A stretch of DNA of 64,000 nt, taken from the NCBI GenBank assembly GCA_900239685.1, contig OENT01000523.1:1-64000 (forward strand), written 5' to 3'. Below the pieces are notes generated by a model. The model saw only the letters and a program-made list of their open reading frames with translations, searched no databases and was not told where the DNA came from. Below are positions 28,501-43,500 of this stretch, piece by piece. This DNA comes from Rotaria macrura. Lineage: Eukaryota; Rotifera; Eurotatoria; Philodinida; Philodinidae. The position numbers were made by a program, and so were the translations under genes. Position 1 is the stretch's first letter, and every line of letters starts with the position of its first letter.

Positions 28501-31500
28501 TCACCGCGTTTTCTGAAATTCGCCGTCTTTACGGTCTGAGAGCATCACGATGAACAATATCAGAGTAGTTAGAGTTCTCACAGATCGACGTTTGCGATAT
28601 TTTCATCAGCGATGGCTTTTCAAACAGTGAGATCCGTCTGTATAGATTTGCAAAGCATCGGACACCGAGAGCATAGTTTTGTTGAGAATCATGTGTCACT
28701 CATTCTTTCTTTTTAACTCGACTCTCGCAGCAGACTCATTTCGATGCCTACATCCTATCAGGTCAAACAGAAACCAGATCAGTGGGTTTTGGAATTTCTG
28801 AAATATCGACGAAATCTGTCGAAAGATGGGTCGTGAAATGATATTTGAATCTCTAGTGTTTGGAATCCGATCTGATCCTATTGCTCTTATCTGATTAAAC
28901 TGATCGCAGGTCTCACGTCACACTTTGTCGCTGCCATCAATAATTAACTGTCACTCAGCTAATTAAATGGGATTCAAGTGTCGGAGATGAAAGTAGTCCC
29001 ATGACCTGAAGTAAAGTCCCGCAAGGTGTCGTCTTCAAGTCAAACTTGATGTCAGTTTCATTCTTTAAAGTATGAGCAACATCCTAAGAACTGCTCGAGT
29101 GCCATAGACTGATATTTCTATCGAGCACGAAACGGAATAAGAATATTGTAATTATTTCTGGTAAACGACATTGTTGGCTGGAGTCTTGAAAAGTCTCACT
29201 GTGATCCTTGAGAAATAATGGCTTGGTTGAGTTTCAAGAAAAGTTCATGGTGATCTAATCAACCGGAACCGTGTTAGCTGACTTGATCGTAATGAGTGAA
29301 AGTATAATCTCGTTTAGATCAAACAAGTAGAGATGGTGAGATCTTGCACAATCGTTCATCTGATCTTGTAAAGTCAGTCGAAAAATCGCTGTCTCAGAAG
29401 CCGTGCAATAATTCTTACTCTACGATTCCTGACAGATTTCGTTGTTCAGTTAGATCCGACTGTAAGATAATTGAAAATTTTATACGGTAGGAAGATCTTA
29501 CATTACCAACTGACGTAATAGGATATCTGCCTGATCCTACAAGGCATGTTGTTTGATTTGTTGATCTGGTTGTGGATGTTTTCCAAATGCCAGATTCTGA
29601 AAATTCATTCGGCTGACGTATCTATGTTAGCTTGCTTGCATCTATTGTAAAATGGCGCAAATCAGAGCCCTGGTGTTCTATGACAGAGCGGTGAAACATC
29701 GAATCTTTGTAAGATTCCAGTTCAGATCTTCGCCTATGCCGATAGATTTCCACAGTCAGTTAGACTCGAATGAATATCTTAGTCTTTGTTTTCAATGTGA
29801 TTGTATTTTATCTCGTGCTAACAGCCATAATTGATTAAGTGCTGCGGTCGTTTTCGTAGAATCATGTTGAATTTTCTTAAGCTTCCTCCTCCTTTCCCAG
29901 TGACTAAGGCCTCGAAGATGAACTACGAGTCGGACACAACCTAGTCGATTCAGAATCCCAATCTAATGGCGACGTTGGCCATTGACAATTCGCTTGATTA
30001 ATGCGTTTATAAACAAAGGTGTTTCTTTGTGACCAAGATCACAATTGATGAAGAAACATGAATGTATCGAATCAAGTAGAACTTACTCATAAGCCTCGAG
30101 TTCCGAGAAGTGATCTAGCTGCGATGACAGTTCGTTAACTTATCGGTGCACCGATTAGTTAATGGGAAGACGTCATATGAGCATCCGGATTTCGATTTCT
30201 ACTTGATACGAGTACCTTCTGTGAAAACAAATCTCCAGGCCACAAAATGAAACGTTGTCTTATTTAAAACTCTGGAAAAATGTCTGAAAGGGTTGCTCGA
30301 GAAACGCTCAAGTCCTGTCATTCACCTTATGAAATGTGTTTGACTTCAGTCGAGCAGTTTCCTCGTGTGAAGAACGAAAGAGGAGAAAACTGCTGGTTTT
30401 AGATAAACGTTGAGATCCAAGGCAAAAATACTTACTTCCCAAAAGAGATGTCCGCGATCGAAACCTATTATAAAATCTTCAATCGAACTAAGATCGGTCG
30501 GATTGAAGCCATCAAGATGAAGATAAATTTCTTTGTTATTGCTCCTTGCGATGATGTTATTCAAAAGGCCTTGCTGAAAAAGGCTTTTATTCGAATCGTA
30601 TTTCGAGAACAAATCGTCGAACGACCACAGCTGAAGCATGAGATGATGATAGACTTGTTTCGAGTTGAAAAACGATCTTGACTTGACAAAGGTTTTTATC
30701 AAAAGACTTTTCCCAAATTGACTCTTCCCGACAACGAGAATTTTAGAGTGATTTTCGTTTAAATAGTTTAGTTGGAATAACTTTTTCAGGATATTATCGT
30801 TGATGTTCAAGTTGAACTGGTTCAATGCCAACTCAAAACCATCGGAAATGTTCCAAATTGTTTCGCCTATTTGACGGCTGGTCAACGATAAGCTGTTCAG
30901 CGGGAATGATTTTAGTTTCGTTTCCTTCGACGAAAGATCTTTGCTTGTCAAGAACAGCGAATCGAAACACCTTTTATCCTCAATATTGAAACACTTTGAT
31001 ACGATTGATAAGCCATTGTGCAACGCTTTTTCCTCGTCTTCGACCGAATGTTTGTTTAAGTCGAGTTTGGAATACTTGATCAGAAGTCTAATTAATAATG
31101 GATTTAAGTCGATTCTGGAGCGAATTATACCTAAATGAAGTTTCCCATTGTATTGGAACACTTGTCAGTGCGACTTGCAATCGAGTCAAAACGTGCAAAT
31201 CACAAATGGCAACGCTTGCCAACGTGCAATATTTATCCTCTACTGACTAAAACCTCATCGAAAGTAGCCTATCAATCATTGGAAAAACGTTCGAACGAGA
31301 TTTTTCTATATTGAATTCAGTTCTTTTTAGGACGCGATCTGAAACGAACGAAATCTTCATGCGCTTCTTGCCTAGCTATTGAATCAACGCTCTAACTGAT
31401 CGACTACTTCCTTGATTGCCCCGCCAATCGATGAATCGAGCAAGGAAGTACTACCTCATACGTATTTCCAGTGTGACCCGCCGGTGATTCTGTGTTAGGC

Positions 31501-34500
31501 AATGCCATTCCTTGTCACCAAACTGCGAGATTCGCATATGAGGAAACGATTTGTTAGAATGTGCGCATTATATTTTTATTTCGTTTGTCGAAAACGCAAA
31601 TGATATCACGATTTCTGAGATCGTCCTCCGATAAGTTGTCAGCCAACTTACTACCGATTGATATAAAAGTAAAAACAACGCGCTTCCGAATTCGACTGCT
31701 CCTCACGAATAGCCCTTATAATACGTACGGTAGGACGCCACGATATTCTCAGCAATCAGCTTTTTCCTCTTCTCGGTTTACATTATGTCATAAGCGGTAC
31801 ATCGATTAACTTTGCTCAGACTCTATTAAATCTCTTGATTTCCTGATCGGTCTTTCATTTTCGTGTTCTCGCAGGCAAAATTTCAACTCTAGTTGATCAG
31901 TTCACTGTTTTTGCATCGCAAAGACTTGTCTTAATAATAATTTAGTATATTTCCATGACTGTTTATAGCTGGCTCAGTTATTGTTCGTTTTAGGTGAGCT
32001 CGAACCTATTTTAGGCAAAATTCGTTCGATCGTCTCCGCAGTATGCTGATGCAAAGATGAGTGTTTTCAAAAATGTGTTGTATTCTCTTGGCTATGAAAT
32101 ATATCGGTATGGACAGATCCATTTTGACTGATTGTTATATGGCAATAAACTCTAGTTACACGCTAAATTCAAACCGAAATTATACTCCTTTGGTTTTCCA
32201 CAAAGGCAAATGTAATCGCCGAGGAAACCATGTTACTGGCAAAAATGTCATTGAATTCCTTTAAACTTTAGCAGACGAATAATCGGGATCGATAAAAGAT
32301 TATTTCATAGGCGAGTTGAATCGAGCGACCGATATTGCCATCCTTTCTCAAACGAAATTCATGCATCATTTGGAAAATAACCTAGTTCTCGAAATGAGTT
32401 GCTGCCTGCTGGATTACAAAACTGGTGGCATCGTGTGCAGCAAAGCTCATCTCGAGCGATGCCATTGAGAGTAGGTGCAGATCTCGATGGCGCTTATATC
32501 TTTGGTTATCACCTGGATAATAAGGAGAGCTTTTGGAAAGGCATCACAAGTTCAGTTTAGGAACGGACCGAGCATTCTCCGTAGCGAAATTGTTTTAACT
32601 CTTTCCCTTATATAGTAAGAAAAGGTCTCTTCATGCTTTATGAGTTATGCAGAGTTTTCGAACGTTGTCAAGCAAATCACAATCTTAAAAATTTTATCGA
32701 TTCGAAAATGTACTTCGCTTTTATTATGTTTCTCGTTACTCATTTGGGAACGTTGCACTATTGAAACATTTTTACACTTTGGGATAGAGTTTAAAGTCAT
32801 GTCAAAGTATTTTATAATCAGAATAAATCTATGATCTACAACAAAGCAACATCTGCCGACAAGACTAAAGCTATTCTTCTCTCGTAAACGACTCGAAAGG
32901 GCTCTGTTTAGGCGGTTTATTTAGTGAAGTGTTACAAACGTTGATTCGTGCAATCGTCTACCGAAGAAGACCGAGCTGTAGTGACACTCTGTTCAGAACG
33001 ATGATTATATTTATCCGAATTCTTTGTTCCTTAATCTTGCTGTATAGGAGCAAGTTGGTTTGAGCTTGAGATGACAAGTATTGTTTTACTCGTCGTTTAG
33101 CCTATTCGACTACAATTAACTAACAATAAGATGGTACAAATCCGTTTCTGAGATTGGAAACACATCTCGAGTTCCTATTTTAAAAAGTGAAACGCAAGTG
33201 GTACTTCAACTGCTACTTGTATGTAGAATAGCGAGACGACGCGAGCAGTTCAAATTGCTTTGCTATCTCTTGTTCTTTAGCTAGTATAATACTCAGGCAT
33301 TGATCACTCTACTGAGTAACTTCTACGACGAGCTCCTTTTTATCCATGAAACACTGCAAAGCTACTAGATGAGGAGAAAAAAATTCAAATCGGCAGAGTT
33401 TAAAAGTGATCCAAGAATTAATTTAATCTCCTTCTCCATTTCTAGTTACGAGGGAAAGCTATCTAATCACACGTGGCTTTCTCTGTTGCACGGCTACTTG
33501 GGTCTCAGAGGGAAAGAAGACGGTCTGGCTTGCGCTTCTGACCAAGGCTGCTCGTTAAACATGTGTGAGTTTTACAAAAAAGAAGAAACTTGTGTCGTAT
33601 TTTACCATGTTCAGAGAGATTTTCTGTTAAAGATTGATCAACGATGTAATAGAGAAGGTTGATAAACTGAGTTGACAATTTCGAAGCATGCTGAAAGCCA
33701 GATTGAATTAAATGCGAAACAAATAAATGATTGTAATCGGGTCTTGTTAGTTGAACAATACGATTGTTAACGACAATATCAGTTTTTAACGATGATAAAT
33801 TTTCGAGTGTTTTCGGATAGATGGTTGAAAAATAATTTACTTGATTGAGATCAGCGATTTCAAACGTTTGAGATAAACATTCGAATGAGTTTTTCTTCTT
33901 TATAATCGCTTCATAAAGCATCGCGGAGAGTTGTATGAATATATGGAGTGATCTTTGATTAAGTTTATTAATGTGATTGAATAAAACGAAAAATCCTTGC
34001 GAGAGACCAATGAAAGAATTAATTATTTGACAATCATCGACAATAGAATTGCATTCGAGCCGAAATAACGTTCGACCGATATTCGACGATAGACTTTCAA
34101 TTAAATAATCGCTCTGAAAGGTAGACAGAAGAAAAGAGAAAACAACAAGGATTAGTCTTTTGAGAATAGATTTTGTCTTGACTTATTACGTTTTGATTGA
34201 GAATTAAGTTGCCTCCGGGAGATCCCAATGAAAGAAAGATCTTCCCGATAAAATCGTGTTCACGAGGCGTGAACATTTGCTTGTTTTCGACAAATTCATA
34301 ACCATAGTTTACGGATTTATTTAAGCACTAAATTGAAAAACTCGTGCAGATTTGTCGACTGGTGAAAGTGGAATTCGTTACTTCTATTGTCACTTGTTTG
34401 GTCTGCTCTTTCGAATAATATTTAAGGGTGGATGCCCATTCGAAAGAACTGATATCAATCGGAAGCCGGATTAGATAAGATGAGAGAATCGTTAAGACAT

Positions 34501-37500
34501 CGTCCAACTTGTCAGCCGACTCTTTTTTATTCACCAGTAAGCATTCGTCGTTTGAACTTTCGCGTACACGATTTATTTCCTCCAGCAGATTCTTCGATAA
34601 GTCCATTAATTTCTAATTGAACAAACATTTTATGTCGAATGAAAAATATTTCAAAGCGAATTTTCTTTTTTTTCTCTCCTGCTCACAGATGATTATTCGT
34701 ATCTCATCAAACTCAATCTGAGAAGCAAAATCTGTCAAACACAACTATTCATTATCAAACCAGTTCTCCTCAACGATCGACTTTTTCTCTCGGCATACTA
34801 ATATTGATCTTCGGTGGCAAGGATAGTCGACAGTTTTTACATACGCAGGCCTTAGAGCAATCTCACTTTTTGACATTTCGTTACGCCTTCTCAGTCTCCT
34901 ATTCTAACCTAAAAGCGATGATGCTTTAGCAAATGATTTGTGAACGAGGATAATTTTTTCCAAATCGAGTATAGTCGATTAGGTGTTCGCTCTGTTAGCA
35001 TGTTCAATGAACGTATTGTCGAGTATAAGAATAGTTTGAAACAGTGTTTTGGTTATTTCCACAAAGAGTTCTTTCGATTTCACGTGAGTGTCGATGAATT
35101 TCGTGCTAGTCTTTCCAAGGAATCATCAAGTCGAATTTGTTTGTTGGACTAGTTATTGGAATCGGTAGTTCTTTTCATTTCGATTTTCATATTTCATTCG
35201 CGTTGATTTATCGAATAATGAAAAGCGACTAGTGTAGAGAGTCGAGCATCGATGAATCACTTCGTTAGATTTTTAGCCGAATTCGTTTCCCATGGCAAGC
35301 GGTGAAGTTTGATTCTAGTCGATCTATACTTTCGACAAAGTAGCAGAAAACGAATTTTCCTTCATCGTCTTTCGCGCTCTCTAAAGCTCGTTTACAACGA
35401 ACAAACATCGCTCGCGAGTAGATCTTGAAAGCACGACTATTCGTCACTGACAATGGCGAACAAAACAAAACGATTCGATCTTTTTATTCGAAGATGATCG
35501 ATTTCTATCTCAATCGATTTTATGCATTTTCCGATTTCAGAACTCGAACATCAATCGAACTTTTACTGTCTCACGCGTTTTATCTCAACCAAATAGTCGG
35601 GCTTTTTCTTAGCTTCTATTCGCTTTGCTTTCTTTACTTTTCTTTTCTTTTCGATAAATTCCATTGGAACAGCAGCGAAAGCTAAAGAGTAGAAAGAAAA
35701 TCCTTGAGTTTCATGGAAACTAAATAAGGGTTATCCGTTCAAGTTTTAGTAGCTCTTCGAACTTCTACGATAGTGCCGTGTGAAATAAAATGAAGACGAC
35801 GACTAGTTCCCAATAGATCTATTGTTAAAAACAAGAAAGGTTATCGACGAAGCGAGAATAGGGATGTAACAAAAACCATCTAAAGACGTTTTTCCGGCTT
35901 GCACTTTCACGAGTTATTGGAACGTATTGAATGACTATGTCTTCAGCACAACTGGCCAACGTAGCCTCGGGGAAATGAAGTTTATCAAGTGATAGAACAA
36001 GCAAGACAACGGTTGATGCGTGAGGATTAGCGACAGATAGAGAATTTGAGAAATCAATCCATATATTTTAACATCGAATGAGTCACATATTCAGGATATC
36101 AGCAATAATAAAGAGAGAGAGAGATGCAAGAATATGTCAGACTGGCTATGCATAGACAATTGATTTGCAAAAATCGTTTCGCGTTGACGCACGTTTCCTT
36201 TTTTCGCCAAAACACGTGACATGGAACTACTATGATCCTGTTTTCTCTTCTATCATTGCTGGTAAGACAGCTTTTGAGATACTGGATCGCCCTGCACTCC
36301 TTTGCGATGCTGGTCCCAATTGATTTCTTACTCCAATGGAGTGTTCTATATATTTTCGTATTGATTGCTTTCGTTCTCATTCATTATCTTGGGGTCGATT
36401 CTCTTTAGATTCGATGGCAATTTTCGAGAAACCTAGGGTTAGAAGTAAGCTCATCTTAATTTATTTGGGGACCGTCGTCGCAATACTTGAGGGAACAGAG
36501 ATCAAAGGCGATTCATTTGCAGCTTCTACTCGTGCAAGAATCATGAGCTCTAACAGACATCTGTAGGTCACAAGAAGTGAACCGCACGAATTTTTCGAAT
36601 ATCCGAACTCTCGTACACTCGTGTAAAGACATTACTCGATTTACTTTGCACATTCGTAAAATCACCGATGATTAACTAGCCTATATTCAAAACGATCGAG
36701 CACATTTCTAAAAAAGATACTTTTCTTCTCGCTAGATACCAATTGAAGTCCGAACAAATCAAGTTTTAACAGAGAGTTTCGCTGGAAAGCATGGCCACGA
36801 TCAAATCAGTGTCAGACTTTCCAAGCGAGACTCGAAAATTGTCCATTGCCTATTTGTGTGGCCCTGCTGCTTTCAGTTAAATCCGATTGTCAATCAATTA
36901 TCAACAGAGTTAACTTCATAAGTAAATAATTCGAATATTTTCAGTAGAAGAGAGAAGTTGATGCGACGTTACCCGATAACTGTCGGGGGACAACAGAAAC
37001 CTTCCTCTCATTATAGAGGTAGACGGGGCATGTTTTCAAATTGAGTTCGAATCTCGGCAGTATACAGAGCATTTCTCTATTTTCCCCAGGGAAGCAAAGA
37101 ATTCGATTTCGTCAAGTTTATTCGATTGAATTGTTTTCATCCCGAAAATCGAAGCAGATCAAATTTTACGAGTCTTCCGTCTTGATTTAGTCGGATCTCG
37201 ATGAAGTCGATTGAGGAAAGTTCTCCCTCAACTAAGAACGGATCGACCAACAATGTGGAAGAAAGGGAGCATGGCAATCAATCAGTGTGACGCATTGGCT
37301 TTAGTTATCTGTGTCTAACTATGAGTGCCGAATAAAACGGTGAATCAATAGTCTACAGATGGAACTCGATGTATCCTGAGTAGAACACATTCTTGTAGTG
37401 ACAGCAGATATCAGACAACGTCACTACGGCAGATTTTGCTTGATTATCTCGCTGAAGTTTTATTCTAAGAATTCATCGGGTACGAGTGTGACGATCCCGA

Positions 37501-40500
37501 CTCGATTAAAGCTAGAAAACGTTTCGATCCAGTAGGCTACAGAATTCATGCTGGCGTTCTTTTGATGTTTCTCCTATTCTAGATCAGTCTAATATTGTTT
37601 TGCTGGTTTAATCTTTCCAAGGAAAGAAGAAACGCGGCTTATGGAAGTAAAAACGACGGCGATTCAATGTCGTATGATCAACGTTGATGAACGATATCAT
37701 GAGTTTGTTATTAATCTAATTGATTAGCTTAATTGTTTATCATTGATAATTGATAAACGAAAACGATCGTGAAAAAGAGTTCTTTTTCTCTGTTTAGTCT
37801 GGTTAATGATTTGATCGGTGTTTAAATTCTACCGCCAATTCATAGAAGAACTGCAATGCGTCAAAGATGAGAATTTTCCTTAAAAACGTTGTTCGACTAT
37901 GTTTCAAGGGGATATTTTTGTGAAGGCAACTGTTCAGATTAGACTCGCAGAACGTTTTCTGGCTGCGTCATCGTCAAGCCGAACGCCTGCAAACTCCTTT
38001 GTGTGTGTCAAGCTGAAGTTGAAAATGAGTAAAGGAGAAGCAGCGAAACCTGTTGTGACTGATTTTCTTTCGAATTTTGTTCAATTAGTCTGGTGAAAAT
38101 AATTTTGATAACGATGAGAATTGTTTGCCGAGGATACTTCATTAACCAGTCGAGGAAGTTCAATTGATTATTCTCGGTCAATTCTAAATAAAGTGATGTT
38201 TCGTTTTGGGAAGAGACTGAATGAGATGAAAACCTTGAATAGCCGCGTGAATCGAATATTGCATCGTTTCTTTCAATTCGGATATCAACTTTTCAACGAA
38301 TACTTCAATATTTTCTTCGAAGAGAACACTCTAAAAAGCGACCAAGTTCGTTTTATTCATCGACGAAAGAATGCCGGAAAAGAGATGCGAACTTTAGTGA
38401 AAAGGATTGTTTCATTTTGATGCTCCGTTATGAATCCAATCGCTTGATCTTTGGTTTCTTCCGAAAATAGAAGAGACCTAAGTCCGGGTATAACATAGGA
38501 CAGATGATGACTGAACGATTGAATATTGTAACCTGTTACGAGAGAAACAGAATGCGGCACGATGAAAAGAAAGCGGATTTCGTCGGTAGAAACCTGATGT
38601 TAATAAATCGAACAGCTGAATGTCGTTGAGAAAAACGAATCTTCCCCGTTTGTTCTCATTGAAGATTTGTTTTCGCAGCGATTCTTCGCATTTGATCAAT
38701 TGGCTCGACATGTGTTTTAACATGGGAAGAATGTCTGTTAAGAGAATGAAGCAAAAGCGATGAAAACAGTTTGAAGAAAAAACAAGTTTTCAAATACTTT
38801 TCTTTTGACAACATTTAAGAACGTTGTTATTGTTGGCCGCCGAAATCATCAGCGACCGAAAATCTTTGTCAGCCTTGGAAAAAATAAGATTGGTTTGAGA
38901 GTCGAATTGAACTATTGAGATGAACGAATCGATTTTCAGCCACAAGTCTTGAACGTGGTTCCATTGTTTTAGCACCCCTTCGACGTGCTGCAACGTCGTC
39001 TGCCATTTCGAGATCTCGTCGAGAAATGAGCCCGCCGATTGGTTCGTTTGAAGAATTTCGAGATTTATCTGGTGATCTTCCATTTCAACGAACATTTTAT
39101 CCAAATTTGACAGCAGATGGATTTTGTCACTTGTCTAAGTAGAACTCAAACGAATACTTTTCCTTTCCTGTGCGAAGACTCATACTGATATATCAATATT
39201 TAACAATGATTGAGACAACGAGCCAACACTGACGCGAGACTTTTTGTTTGTCGATGAAATATTCGTTGATGCACTTCGTCTTTGTTCGTTTACCTATTTT
39301 GCAAACAAATAGTTTTCGATTGAAACTTACAGAACGATTCGTGTTAGATAGACGACGTCATCGTAAGTCTTCATTCGAACTTCTCTTCGAAGCATAATAG
39401 AGGACTCGCTTTTTCATTTCAGAACAATTGACAACCATTCCTCTTCAACATCTGTTTTCATCATTGTCGTAAATCACGACACGACATTCACAATACTTGT
39501 CTTGAGCCGGTTTAAGGCTCTGCTCTCGCTGTTCGGATAGGATACTAATTCATACTCAACTAATTCAATAGGATTATAAGTATCGGCTTCATTCAGTTTA
39601 AGGTGCTCGAATTCGTCGATCTACGCATGACTTGAAACAGTGCTAGCTCCAATTCTGATTCTAGACTGAGCTAGACCAAAGTAAATAGAACAGATTCGAT
39701 GGGAACATATTCATTTACTTTTCCCATGCTGAAGATTTCTGGCAGGCGAGTTTTGACGTTTTCCAAACCGAGATTTTCCGAAGTTGAACTAGCTACGATC
39801 TTCGTCCTTCTCTAGAAACAAAATCAAGCGGCTCAACTGAAACTCAATAGGCTTCTTTTTCACCTAAATCATTAGTTAGGAGAGTTTCATTGTTGTTTTA
39901 TTTCCAGTTAAAATGACTGTCGTTCGAATTCGCGAGAAAGAGAAAACATATTGTGTTGTTGGTATTAGAAACATAATCGAAGGGTGTGACTCGTAGCTTC
40001 CACTTTTATTAATCGCACACTGGTATGGCGAGACAGGCTGCAGAGTGTTGCTGAGATTCGAATCAATGACTAGAGTCGTTGTCCAAATTGAGGGCAAACG
40101 ACACTCGTCTACGCTGATAACCGAACTGGACAATTCATTCGACAAACGCATTTGAGCGATTAGCATTGACGTGATGATTGTGAATCATTCATGCTTATTG
40201 GAAAAACGCGCAGTCATCGATCGAAAAGTTTGACTCTCATTGTGTAGAAACGACAATAAAAAAGCCTAAAGTTTTTGGGGTAAAATCCTGAGTTAATTCT
40301 AGAGCCTGACAAAACTAATTCGTGTTAGCTTTCAGCTTTTCAATGTTTGACATTTTGAAGGCGAAGAGTTGCCATGAATAACGAAGAACTTTTTCTTCGA
40401 ATAAGTATGAATGGTGAAGAAGAATCTTAGATCTGATTCGGAACAAGCGCGTGACGCATATCGGTTGCATCTCTGAAGCAGAAGTTTCGTTTTGAAAGAT

Positions 40501-43500
40501 CGAGAATCGACTGGAATCATCACATGTCTAGTTTTCTGCGTTCCTCATCATGACAGCACAATAATGTCGAACGTCAAATGAGAGAAAGCTCAAGTTACAA
40601 ATGTGTTTTCCCTTCGTCGATGAGATTCAAAACTACTCGACTTTTTCTCTGTAATAGATTTCAACTTTAGAAGGCGCATCATTCGACGAGGAAATCAATA
40701 AGCGTCGAACGAACAACTAAAGAACGAGAGTGAACTGACAATGAACGATAAGCCGATTGATGAAGATTAAAGATGAGAAGACAACTGTAAACGTTACTTT
40801 CTTAATTTGATAGGGAACCATTTGGAATGTTTTACTCAGCCAAATTTCTTCGTAAGTTTTCAATGTTGTTTCCAGTTGAAAGTCTTTCTCGGCTCTTTTA
40901 ACAGTCGCTCGTATTTCATCGGCATGGTCTGTTGGATTTCGAAAGAGAGAAGAAAAGGAAAACTATCGATGAACTGAAAACGCTTGGAGAAAAATGCAAA
41001 CCTTGAAATGAGAGCGTGAACAGTTTTCCAAAAGTCAATTGCCTGAAAGTGTCGCTATCCATGAGCGCGTTTCCACCGGTTAACCGAATTAATTGTTTCC
41101 AATGACGAGTACGCAATGCCCCGTTCGAGAGATCGTCCAAGAGTTGAGCACAAATCTAAAATGTTCACCGTTTCAAAATACTTTCGAGACGAAGGGCTGT
41201 CGGCTGACTTTTATTCTTTTAATATGATCCTCAGTAAACATGTAGATGTCCCACAGTCGCACAACTTTCGGCAGTGACTCTAACGTTTCAACATGTTTGT
41301 CGCACGTCGATGTAACTTGTTTACTGTCTAGCTTCTGCCATTGTTCTTGCTTTATTTCGTCGAGATGATGCCGAATGTCCCTATTTTGAACGAACGACAT
41401 GCCCGAGTGAGAAAAGCAAAGAGAAAGAAACGAACTTGACAGTTTTCCAAGTGAGCGTCAAGTGCCTCAGTGTTTCTCGGAACAGTTCCAATTTAGAAAA
41501 ATCGACGACGGTTGTGTCGAGAAGCGCCTGCAGCTGTTTATAATCCAACGCCTGTTTCTCGAGATTCTTTTGTCGTGTGAGAAATTCATTGAGAAGCAGC
41601 TGAGCTTGAATAAACGTCAGTTGATGTTGAAATAAACTCGATTGGTTAAGATCGATGATTAATTGGTCGATTTTATTTTGAAACGACTTCAAATCTTCGA
41701 TGATCAACTTCGATTCCTCCTTCAACGTAGGCCCTAAGCGTTGCTTGGCTTGCATGACTTTCGTCTTCAAATTCTGCCAACGGTTGATTATCGTCTGGTA
41801 CTGCTCACTTAGATTCGATTCGTTCTCATTCGACGACGAATAGGCTTTCAGCAACGACAGTGTTCGACGCATCAACTCGAAACGGATTTCAACCTCTTGT
41901 TGTTTGCCCGAGACTGAATTGAACAAGCGCATGATTTTCATGAACGTGTCCGTGTCACGCTCAAGACCGGTTATCGATTCGATCTCGGGTTCCATTGCGC
42001 CAAGAAACCCATCGACACTTGATAAAGATTCGTTCGTCTATTTTATAAAACAAACACTTTCCCAACAAATCTATTCGACACATGAAAGAGAAAGTGAAAC
42101 TACGAAAACAGCATTGACCCGACTCTCCTTAATTAACTTTAGACTTCTCTCGCCTCATCAGTTGAGTCTTGAGAAAGTTTTTCAATCGTTCTATTTTCTA
42201 TTTATTTGCACCGAAGCCCTGAACATATTCCAACGGCTTAGAATTTCCTATACTAAAATTTCGCTTTAGCCTTAGATTATTCAAATCTGATGCAGCTTCG
42301 CAACACAAAATAGGAGAACATCCAGCGAGATGAATTTCAAACTTGGGAAATTGATGTGGAATCATTTGACATCGCGATAGATTTGAATTTGAGATTTGAG
42401 GAAATCAGCGATTGTGGACGAGTGAAGAATGCTGTGAATCTGTCGGATAGATGATGTTTACTACATCATGTGTCTCTTCGCACAGTTTTCATCATCTAAG
42501 CTAATTAGATGTAGCTGCGTTCATTTTCCTCATCTGCTCCTGACACGACACAGCTGCTTCTCGTTTATATATCGCTAAAAGCTATTTCAAAGCATGATCT
42601 AGGACATGAATTATACTGAAGTTGAACTTCTGCATTAATCGAGAGTTGTAAAATTTATACATTAGATAAAAACCGTCGATAAGTCTATCAACAACTCAGA
42701 TTCTGCTTAGTTCCGTATAATTAGAATTGTATCGAGATCTAGCTTCTCGTCTCGAATTTCATCAAGAGTAATCTGTTCATCAGAGATGATCACAGAACAG
42801 AAATCATTTTCATTCTCTATCCTCTCCTTCTGGACGACAGACCAGTAGGGGCAACCAGAATAGGACGAGGTAGGATAGAAAATATTGCTCTGTGCTCATC
42901 CCTAATATACATCGTGCTGTATCATCGGCAAGCATCGTATAGGACAGATAATTGACTAATATTACTAGTAGACAGTGACGTTACATAGCTGATAGTGAAC
43001 TAATCGAGGAGCGTTAATGGTGCACATTTTCTGATTTCTGTTACCTCGTTTTCAGTAAGGAAACAGTAACGTTCTGTCCTAGCGCATTATCAAGTGTAGC
43101 GAAGTCGAGTGCAATATACTCTCAATAACCTGAAGTTTTACTAGACGTCTATCTAGACGAAACTCAGTAAATACTTAATGAGAATATTTAATTTCGAAGG
43201 TAAGCATTTTTCACTACCGACAATCTTTTGAGATTTATCAAGAATGCAGCTGCATATTTGCTCGATTCGCAGTTGAAACCTTTGAAAACCAAAAGTTTCG
43301 GCGGGATGAGCGACGACTCCCTTCTCATGCAGCTTCATTTTCAGTCTATAAGGGCGTACGAACAGTTTCATGAAAGCTGCCAGAATAGTCCGCAAGAGCT
43401 CGGTATTGGGGCTGTGAAAAAACTTGGGCGAATGCCGCAAGAACGGTGAGGACTGTTTGAGAATGACAATATCTTGAGTGACTGAGATGAAAGGGGAAAG

